From Baffinella frigidus (Eukaryota; Cryptophyceae; Cryptomonadales; Baffinellaceae), in the NCBI GenBank assembly GCA_026770585.1, contig MU646496.1, positions 653-11,679 on the forward strand: a stretch of DNA of 11,027 nucleotides, in the 5' to 3' direction. The notes under the pieces were generated by a model that was given only the letters and a program-made list of their open reading frames with translations, did not search any database and was not told where the DNA came from. Shown piece after piece: positions 8,578 through 11,027 of the stretch (position 1 is its first letter; each line of letters starts with the position of its first letter). A program made the translations under genes and the position numbers.

Positions 8578-10603
8578 AACTGTCGTCCCCCGGTGGACTA
8601 CAAACCTTTATCATAAGTCAACTTGCCCAGAGATAATTAACTTTAAGAATTTTATGGTGTACATTTGGTCGCGTAACACCCCAGAATCCGGCCCCAAATT
8701 CAAATCCGAAAGATCGGGATGATTATCCTACGGATAAGGTAACGGAAACCTTATCCTACGGATAAGGTAACGGAAACTAGGGCTCTCAGCGCCCGAAAAT
8801 TCCTTCGTAGCCTGCTGTGTGGGTTAGGTCCTTGAGGTTATTTTAACTCCCACCATATGCGGACACTGGACCTGGTTCTGCAGGAAAGCGATGCTTCTTT
8901 TCGGATCACATCAGGCCCCTCGGTTCTTGGTGCCTACCGATCTTCCAAGACCCCCACATTCTGGGGGTCACGTGATCAAATGTACCACAAAAGGCCTAAA
9001 GACAAATTTTCTCGGGACAAGTTAACTTTTTGAAAGAGGCTTGTAGTCACCAAGTGGACCTTAAGTCAACTTCGGTAACTGAACCCTCAACTCGTAACAC
9101 ACACCCTCGCGAGGACGCGACCCTGAACCACGCAGGGCTCTTCGGTGGGGTATAACAGGCCCGTTTTGGAGCCATTGGCCCGTTCTTGGAGCCGTTTGCT
9201 ACTAGAAATTGACTTTGTAATGCCATTTTCCTATAGAAATTGACTTTTGAATACCCCCCCCAAGAACCCTCCGTGGCTCGCACCCTCGCGTGGACCTGCC
9301 CGGTACAGCCCTCCTCCAGGTCAGTCAACTAACCCTAAACCCTCAACACTCAACCCTAAACCCTAAACCCTAAACCCTAAACCCTAAACCCTAAACACTA
9401 AACCCTAAACCGTTAACCAGAGACCCTAAACCCTAAACCCTAAACACTAAACACTAAACACTAAACACTAAACACTAAACCCTAAACCAGGTTAGTCAAC
9501 TCACCCTAAACCCTAAACCCTAAACCCTAAACCCTAAACCACAAACCACAAACCCTAACCCCCAAGCCCTGAAGCAGGACTGCAGTTCTTCTTCTTCTTG
9601 CTCTACTCGCTTGCTTAGTCAACTAATCCTGAACCCTAAACCCTGAACCCTAAACCCTATACCATAAACCCTAATACCTATGCCCTGAAGCAGGACTGCC
9701 ACAGGAATTCCAAACCATAAACCCTAATATCTAAGCCCTGGAGCAGGGCTGCAGTTCTTCTTCTTCTTGCTCTACTCGCTCGCGAACATCTCCTTTCATA
9801 AACCATAAACCATAAACCATAAACCATAAACCATAAACCATAAACCATAAACCATAAACCATAAACCCTAATACCTAAGACCTGAAACAGGGCTGCAGTT
9901 CTTCTTCTTCTTGCTCTACTCGCTCGCGAACATCTCCTTTGCGTTCCTCTGGGGGTAACCCCTCAACCCTCAACCCTCAACCCCTCAACCCCTCAACCCC
10001 AAACCTTAAAACCCCAAACCCAAAACCCGAAACCCGAAACCCGAGACCCGAAACCCAAACGCTTGAATTGATCTCTCAACCCTAGCCCCTGAACACTCAA
10101 CACTCAACACTCAACACTCAACGCTCAACACTCAACACTCAACACTCGACACTCAACACTCAACACTCAACACTCAACACTCAACACTCAACACTCAACA
10201 CTCACCTCAACCCAGACGCTTGAATTGGTCCATCAAACCTGAACCTTGAACCCTCAACCCTAAACCCTAAACCCTAAACCCTAAACCCTGAACACCAAAA
10301 AAAAAACGAGAACGTCGGATTCATCCCAAACCCCTAAATCCTAAACCCCAAACCTCCAACTAGGTTCCCGCCATTCGATCCATCCGCATAAACCCTAAAA
10401 CCTAAACCCTAAACCCTAAACCCTGCAGCCCAACCCTTAACCCCTAACCCCTAACCCCTAACCCCTAAACCCTCAACCCTAAACCCTAAACCCTAAACCT
10501 TAAACCCCAAACCAGGGCAGCGATCCGATCGATCCGAGTGGCGCAGATTTCGACGATCTTCTGGATCCTCGTGACCACCACCCTCTCATTCCTCCTCGTT
10601 TCG
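1623..10603 (+). CDS. ABCA-type transporter, N-terminal half, multi-exon gene model (partial both ends)
   Basis: Proposed join: 1623-2103, 2980-3116, 3682-3721, 3999-4084, 5055-5148, 5496-5596, 6081-6135, 6498-6614, 6943-6971, (a missing small exon), 9891-9954, 10516-10603, optionally preceded by 91-348. Junctions are GT...AG and the phases agree, except that exon 6943-6971 leaves two bases while 9891-9954 needs one. Seen: an ectodomain with four NxS/T sites, then a helix ending FPSIVVTFVQEK, then RIMMKMMGLDTRAYF, then three further hydrophobic segments. Known: ABCA transporters have TM1, a large luminal or extracellular domain, TM2-TM6 and then a nucleotide-binding domain, and the EK...MMKMMGL loop after TM2 is characteristic. 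They move lipids or other hydrophobic substrates. Inferred: roughly 430 residues of ectodomain and TM2-TM5 are encoded here. TM1 and the ATPase domain lie outside the window, so substrate and activity cannot be judged. Confidence 0.85.
2124..2306. mobile_element. MITE-like inverted-repeat element, family A copy 2
   Basis: 183 bp with the same terminal repeats as the element at 353 (CACCAACCCTCACGG at both ends, and GACGATTTGGTCTTTCCGTG shared at the right). It sits 20 bp after the donor of exon 1623-2103. The interior differs from copy 1. No clear target duplication is seen. Confidence 0.75.
2529..2668. mobile_element. Foldback/MITE, family B
   Basis: 140 bp, almost wholly an inverted repeat. 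The left arm starts TTATCCGGGGAAACCT and the right arm ends with its exact complement AGGTTTCCCCGGATAA. The inner parts (ACGAAAATTAC(C/T)ACAC) also pair. The loop is about 25 bp and AT-rich, and the AT-rich interior contrasts with the GC-rich flanks. Confidence 0.8.
2768..2976. repeat. CT/CA microsatellite used as pyrimidine tract
   Basis: Interrupted (CT)n with a central (CA)n at about 2882-2910, ending directly at the acceptor TCCTGGCAG of exon 2980. All apparent reading frames through it (Leu/Ser on one strand, Glu/Arg on the other) are low-complexity artefacts. Confidence 0.9.
2980..3116 (+). CDS. ABCA ectodomain exon (DCSAIKGTIQMLEML)
   Basis: The acceptor is TCCTGGCAG at 2971-2979, preceded by a long CT/CA microsatellite that serves as the pyrimidine tract. 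The donor is GCTGG/GTGAAACCC at 3116/3117, where the heptamer repeat itself supplies the GT. It reads DCSAIKGTIQMLEMLTNLSK, then IEFSCISAKSTSVPTHADLQ and AQTFAG. There are two cysteines and one NLS sequon, consistent with the luminal side. It enters in phase 0 from 2103 and leaves two bases, completed by the G of the exon at 3682. Three partial copies of its 3' end with the donor lie in the following intron (see repeats). Confidence 0.75.
3171..3395 (+). repeat. Three echoes of the 3' end of exon 2980-3116
   Basis: Copies at about 3175-3211, 3246-3309 and 3358-3393 resemble the last 25-60 bases of the exon plus its donor. They share the core GATCTCC(A/T)G followed by CATTCGCTGGGTGAAACC or the variants TTTGCTGGGTTACACC and TTTGCTGGGTAACACC. 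They are separated by heptamer repeat. Each retains a GT at the donor position. Confidence 0.75.
3682..3721 (+). CDS. ABCA ectodomain mini-exon (FFKLTEEPIALDQ)
   Basis: A 40-base non-repetitive island lies between heptamer blocks, bounded by CCAAACCAG/ and CAG/GTAACC. Read in the phase left by the previous exon it gives G-FFKLTEEPIALDQ and exits in phase 0, which matches the next exon. Phase agreement on both sides is the main evidence, because the exon is too short for recognition on sequence alone. Confidence 0.65.
3999..4084 (+). CDS. ABCA ectodomain exon (LDFGETSGDNLKL)
   Basis: The acceptor is TCAAGCAG (ends 3998) and the donor is TCCAG/GTTTCG at 4084/4085. It reads GLPGLVTALDFGETSGDNLK, then LTVMHNAS and two bases. 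The hydrophobic-DF then NLKLTVMHNAS pattern resembles the stretch before TM2 in ABCA ectodomains (a DFN-like segment followed by a short strand and an N-glycosylation site). That comparison is from family knowledge, not a search. Two further in-frame variants of this exon follow at about 4261-4356 and 4403-4480. Confidence 0.75.
4195..4480 (+). pseudogene. Two variant copies of exon 3999-4084
   Basis: At 4275-4356 the frame reads LNLPRVPFDFVGKTSGDNLK then LTLMLNAS, ending at the same donor AG/GTTTCGGG. At 4418-4480 it reads LLNLPGVSFDFARKTS and then diverges. The first exon has GLPGLVTALDFGETSGDNLK. A flanking motif, TAGGTAGACTAAT(T/C)CGGGAAG, recurs at 4101 and 4391, so exon and donor-side intron were duplicated together. 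A clear acceptor is not evident before the third copy. The second has CTCAG at 4256-4260. Confidence 0.7.
4500..4894 (+). repeat. Heptamer-repeat intron tract
   Basis: CCCTAAA units mixed with AACCCCTTAACCCTCA higher-order repeats (two copies near 4765-4840). Leads into the acceptor at 4894. Confidence 0.9.
4895..4972 (+). pseudogene. Truncated echo of exon 5055-5148
   Basis: It has an identical intron end (AAACCCCTCAACAG) and then the same 48 bases with one substitution, giving YEKAVPPERIQANLNHMQ. It diverges and stops at TGA 4971-4973. The duplicated unit is 160 bp long. Weak similarity may resume near 5010-5030. Confidence 0.85.
5008..5027. repeat. 20-bp perfect palindrome
   Basis: CCGCGTGACCGGTCACGCGG reads the same on both strands. 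It lies between the two copies of the YEKAVPP exon. Confidence 0.9.
5055..5148 (+). CDS. ABCA ectodomain exon (YEKAVPPERILANLNHVL)
   Basis: The acceptor is CTCAACAG (ends 5054). The donor GTCAAT/GTTACC at 5148/5149 is weak. The first base completes the AG of the previous exon as Arg, giving HNAS-R-YEKAVPPERI. It then reads LANLNHVLKAFVAERAGASV N, a helical segment before TM2 like the alpha-helical stretch in other ABCA proteins. It exits in phase 0. A truncated copy with a premature TGA stands just upstream at 4895-4972, and this one is taken as functional because it stays open to a phase-compatible donor. Confidence 0.75.
5149..5495 (+). repeat. Heptamer-repeat intron tract (CCCTGAA-rich)
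   Basis: Directly follows the donor at 5149. The CCCTGAA variant is locally homogenised at 5298-5360, then CCCTAATCCCCAAA units follow. Ends at acceptor 5495. Confidence 0.9.
5496..5596 (+). CDS. ABCA exon: ectodomain end and start of TM2
   Basis: The acceptor is TGAACCAG (ends 5495) and the donor is ATCAC/GTCCGA at 5596/5597. It reads VGPPMFVGVKDFPNIAPWGS, then PIDVGSSVGAFLIT with two bases left. The ending runs into FVFLILFP of the next exon, forming a single hydrophobic helix (SSVGAFLIT-FVFLILFPSIVVTFV). The phase-2 exit is completed by the G at 6081. Confidence 0.8.
5597..6080 (+). repeat. Heptamer-repeat intron with local variant blocks
   Basis: Successive homogeneous blocks: CCCCAAA, then CACCGAA (5643-5670), CCCCGAA/CCCCAAA (5675-5725), CCATGAA (5787-5832), CCATGAA again (5957-5980), and CATAAAT (6030-6062). 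The 5724-5760 segment is a short unique interruption. Confidence 0.9.
5862..5955 (+). repeat. Echo of intron end and start of exon 6081-6135
   Basis: The intron phrase CCCCCAACTCATCAACCCTA and the following CAG/GTTTGTGTTTCTGATCC recur upstream of and at 6081. The exon-like part, 5924-5955, differs at two positions from 6081-6112. It is then cut off into CCATGAA heptamers. An acceptor with no usable exon behind it could act as a decoy. Confidence 0.85.
6081..6135 (+). CDS. ABCA exon: TM2 and EK loop
   Basis: The acceptor is CTCAACCAG (ends 6080) and the donor is GAGAAG/GTCATA at 6135/6136. It reads FVFLILFPSIVVTFVQEK. A hydrophobic helix with a central FP followed by a short run and EK is the signature of ABCA TM2 and the cytosolic loop. 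It exits in phase 0 into VSNIRIMMKMMGL. A partial copy of its first 32 bases with the acceptor lies 157 bp upstream (5924-5955). Confidence 0.88.
6136..6497 (+). repeat. Heptamer intron with a 21-bp higher-order unit
   Basis: Repeats of the type CCTTGAACCCTAATCCCTTCA, a triple heptamer, fill 6170-6410. They also create open frames on both strands (NPNPFTL-like), which are artefacts. Confidence 0.88.
6498..6614 (+). CDS. ABCA exon: MMKMMGL motif and TM3
   Basis: The acceptor is GGGCGCAG (ends 6497) and the donor is CTCCTG/GTGCGA at 6614/6615. All 39 codons are in phase: VSNIRIMMKMMGLDTRAYFS, then ITYLFWLAMSVAFFMIFLL. The amphipathic basic RIMMKMMGL segment followed by a helix starting near an aromatic residue is the best family diagnostic in the window. 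ABCA members typically read K(L)RxMMKMxGL at this point. The exon is GC-rich and entirely non-repetitive, in contrast to the heptamers on both sides. Confidence 0.92.
6615..6942 (+). repeat. Heptamer-repeat intron (CCCTACA/CCCTGCA, then CCCGAAA)
   Basis: CCCTACA and CCCTGCA fill 6625-6742, CCATAAA-like units 6750-6790, CCCTCAA 6810-6850, CCCGAAA 6878-6912. Adjacent blocks switch variant sharply. Confidence 0.9.
6943..6971 (+). CDS. ABCA mini-exon after TM3 (IVNVSQLGS)
   Basis: A 29-base unique island after CTAAATCAG (ends 6942), with donor TCCGG/GTAAAC at 6971/6972. An alternative donor, CTGGG/GTCCGG at 6966, keeps the same phase. It reads IVNVSQLGS and leaves two bases. ABCA proteins have a short loop here between TM3 and TM4. 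The next recognised exon (9891) needs one carried base, so this exon must be followed by another small exon of length 3n+2, or one of the boundaries is wrong. Confidence 0.6.
6972..7185 (+). repeat. CCCGAAA/CCCAAAA repeat after the IVNVSQ exon
   Basis: Begins at the donor GTAAACCC. The heptamers drift to hexamers and octamers (CCGAAAA, CCCAAAA). It ends abruptly at about 7185, where unique sequence starts. Confidence 0.88.
7788..7951. mobile_element. Inverted-repeat element, family D
   Basis: 164 bp. The termini ACTACACAGCGGACTTCGAA (left) and the complement of ACCACACAGCGGGCTTCGAA (right) match at 26 of 28 positions, continuing through GGGATTTT. The interior carries GGATAAGGTAACGGAAAC and the small palindrome GGGCTCTCAGAGCCC. 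Confidence 0.75.
8115..8148. repeat. Near-perfect hairpin
   Basis: AAAAGCTGAGACCGGA, TT loop, TCCGGTCTCGGCTTTT: 16 paired positions with one wobble. It resembles a bidirectional terminator in shape, but the setting is eukaryotic, so the function is unknown. Confidence 0.8.
8267..8364. mobile_element. Short inverted-repeat element, family E
   Basis: The ends GTATTAGTCAACTCACC and the complement of GGTGAATTGACTTTTAC pair with about four mismatches, giving a 98-bp element. The right half in reverse complement resembles 2426-2460 (AAGTCAACTCACCCACAAA followed by TCCGTCAACTT). AGTCAAC motifs also occur at 8616, 9063, 9324, 9492 and 9616. Confidence 0.5.
8537..8572. repeat. (AG)n microsatellite
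   Basis: Uninterrupted AG run after a C-rich segment (CCCCTCCCCCCCCACACACA). Confidence 0.9.
8723..8826. mobile_element. Partial family D copy with a tandem 28-mer
   Basis: The right half of the element at 7788 recurs (GGATAAGGTAACGGAAAC, GGGCTCTCAGCGCCCGAAAA, CTGCTGTGTGG). The segment TTATCCTACGGATAAGGTAA to GGAAACC is tandemly doubled (8723-8750 and 8751-8777). The left terminal repeat is absent. Confidence 0.7.
9326..9577 (+). repeat. CCCTAAA repeat tract with CACTAAA block
   Basis: The purest telomere-type run is 9333-9400, and CACTAAA is homogenised at 9440-9480. Short AGTCAACT(A/C)ACCC phrases at 9324 and 9492 punctuate it. Confidence 0.9.
9565..9796 (+). repeat. Three truncated echoes of the TM4 exon
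   Basis: Copies begin at 9578 (about 36 exon-like bases, then diverging), 9694 (only GACTGC) and 9747 (50 bases, identical to the exon as far as CATCTCCTTT). Each is preceded by the same intron end, of the type CTAATACCTAAGCCCTGAAGCAG. The complete exon at 9891 is the fourth copy. The truncation points differ, which indicates separate events or nested duplication. Confidence 0.85.
9797..9890 (+). repeat. CCATAAA block before the TM4 exon
   Basis: About nine to ten uniform CCATAAA heptamers, then the duplicated intron end and acceptor at 9890. Confidence 0.92.
9891..9954 (+). CDS. ABCA exon: TM4
   Basis: The acceptor is CTGAAACAG (ends 9890) and the donor is TGGGG/GTAACC at 9954/9955. Read as GG, 20 codons, GG, it gives LQFFFFLLYSLANISFAFLW, a hydrophobic helix. 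In ABCA families the equivalent segment has the pattern (hydrophobic)-L/M-x-x-I-S-F/L-A-F, matching NISFAF. The two-base exit fits exon 10516. The copies at 9578, 9694 and 9747 are truncated, and only this one reaches a donor in phase. Confidence 0.82.
9955..10515 (+). repeat. Heptamer intron with a (CACTCAA)n minisatellite
   Basis: CCCTCAA and CCCGAAA first, then about 17 CACTCAA units at 10085-10204 flanked on each side by (A/G)ACGCTTGAATTG(A/G)TC (10058 and 10214), then CCCTAAA and a CCCCTAA run at 10437-10468. Confidence 0.9.
10361..10390 (+). repeat. Echo of the start of exon 10516-10603
   Basis: After TAG at 10361-10363 it reads VPAIRSIRI, against AAIRSIRV in the exon. Codons for IRSIR differ mostly at third positions (ATT/ATC, TCC/TCG, CGC/CGA). 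It runs straight into heptamer repeat at 10391. Confidence 0.65.
10516..10603 (+). CDS. ABCA exon: TM4-TM5 loop and TM5
   Basis: The acceptor is CCAAACCAG (ends 10515) and the donor is GTTTCG/GTAAAC at 10603/10604. One base plus 29 codons gives AAIRSIRVAQISTIFWILVT, then TTLSFLLVS. The order 'ISFAFL, short loop with R and xA, next helix' is as in ABCA TM4-TM5. It exits in phase 0, and the next exon is outside the window or only just reached (see finding at 10965). Partial copies of its start (10364-10390) and of its end (10780-10828, 10971-11013) flank it. Confidence 0.8.
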
Positions 10604-10631
10604 GTAAACCCCAAACCCTAAACCCTAAACC

Positions 10632-10770
10632 GGGAGGTGCGGATGCGGGAGGTGCGGATAGGGGTTAGCGCCTATCTAGCGCTTGATAGTCGTTTGGAAG
10701 AGGATGGGGATTGTTGGGGGTTAGCGCCGCAGCGCAAGATAACCATTTGGAGGGGGGGGGGTGAGGAGGT
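10632..10770 (+). repeat. Two nested direct repeats in unique sequence
   Basis: A doubled GGGAGGTGCGGAT (10633 and 10648) is followed by two diverged copies of a 56-bp unit starting GGGGTTAGCGCC (10661 and 10717) and sharing GATA and TTTGGA further in. Confidence 0.75.
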
Positions 10771-10779
10771 GTCTGAACC

Positions 10780-10828
10780 CGACGCCCCGATCCTCTTGAC
10801 AACAACCCTTTTCTTCCTCCTCGTTACT
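10780..10828 (+). repeat. Echo of the end of exon 10516-10603
   Basis: Similar to the last 50 bases of the exon and its donor: GATCCTC(T/G)TGAC(A/C)AC and TTCCTCCTCGTT are shared. It reads ILLTTTLFFLLVT, against ILVTTTLSFLLVS. The donor GT is replaced (ACTGCACACC). Confidence 0.65.
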
Positions 10829-10831
10829 GCA

Positions 10832-10955
10832 CACCCCAAACCCTAAACCCTAAACCCTAAACCCGAAACCCTAAACCCTAAACCCGAAACCCTAAGCCCC
10901 AAACCCTAAACCTTAACCCCTAAACCCTAAACCCTGAACCTTAAACCCTAAAACC
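10832..10955 (+). repeat. CCCTAAA repeat tract
   Basis: CCCCAAA and CCCTAAA with CCCGAAA variants, ending in a poly-C and pyrimidine-rich segment that reaches the window's end. Confidence 0.9.
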
Positions 10956-11027
10956 CCCCCTTCCTCTCCCCCTACCACCTCCTCTGGTTCTCCTCGTTTC
11001 AGTGACCCACTCCCCTTCTATCTCCCC

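Larger units (their letters stand above)
7186..9325. other. 2.1-kb repeat-poor insertion-like block inside the gene
   Basis: No heptamer repeat and no convincing gene; open frames on both strands are short and unlike known proteins. It holds small inverted-repeat elements (7788-7951, 8267-8364, 8723-8826), a 16-bp-stem hairpin at 8115-8148, five copies of a CTGATGTGGATCCG motif, an (AG)n run at 8537-8572, a GACCCCCA hairpin at 8949-8969 and a doubled GGCCCGTT(C)TTGGAGCC at 9160-9200. It is more AT-rich than the exons. Expected to contain a missing small exon of the transporter, which I could not place. Confidence 0.6.

Noticed and set aside
9047-9328. Minus-strand frame of 93 residues
   Set aside because: It covers tandem phrases (the GGCCCGTT doublet, the GAAATTGACTTT doublet) and has no protein likeness.
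9578-9890. Tandem short repeats as a CRISPR-like array
   Set aside because: The repeated units are truncated copies of a downstream exon with intron ends, in a eukaryotic gene, without uniform spacers.
10637-10846. Open frame of 69 residues
   Set aside because: It spans the direct repeats and an exon echo. Its last third resembles TM5 only because of that duplication.
1-11027. A true chromosome end
   Set aside because: The repeats are degenerate, scattered among unique exons and not terminal in one orientation. A subtelomeric position remains possible.

Overview
This is eukaryotic nuclear DNA, most likely from a protist or alga with TTTAGGG-type telomeres. The organism cannot be named from the sequence. 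The window is built from very short exons, introns made almost entirely of C-rich telomere-like heptamers (CCCTAAA and variants), and small inverted-repeat mobile elements. No bacterial operon, RNA gene or CRISPR array is visible.

The main content is the N-terminal half of one split gene on the + strand, an ABCA-type (ABC subfamily A) membrane transporter. The exons I can place are 1623-2103, 2980-3116, 3682-3721, 3999-4084, 5055-5148, 5496-5596, 6081-6135, 6498-6614, 6943-6971, 9891-9954 and 10516-10603. An exon ending at 348 may also belong, because its phase fits. Every internal junction is GT...AG with compatible phase except the 6971 to 9891 step, so one small exon is probably missing there. 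In order, the exons give a cysteine-rich, N-glycosylatable luminal or extracellular domain, a membrane helix, the ABCA-like loop ending in EK, the RIMMKMMGL motif, and three more helices. Helix 1 should lie upstream of the window and the nucleotide-binding domain downstream.

Layout: 1-90 is heptamer repeat. 91-376 is an exon whose apparent stop codon lies inside a 184-bp inverted-repeat element. 377-1620 is non-coding with two small inverted-repeat elements, two G-rich telomere-like blocks and a decayed copy of the next exon's start. 1623-2103 is the large ectodomain exon. 2104-2979 is an intron with two mobile elements and a CT/CA microsatellite. 2980-7185 holds eight short exons in heptamer introns. 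7186-9325 is a 2.1-kb unique stretch with small inverted-repeat elements inside the gene. 9326-10960 holds two transmembrane exons in heptamer introns. The window ends in a pyrimidine-rich tract.

The most striking feature is that most exons are accompanied in the neighbouring intron by partial copies ('echoes') of their own edge. Each echo carries the splice site and is truncated at a different point. Upstream introns echo exon starts with the acceptor, and downstream introns echo exon ends with the donor. Some echoes differ mostly at synonymous positions. This suggests recurrent local duplication of intron-exon junctions within telomere-like repeat DNA, and possibly alternative exons.
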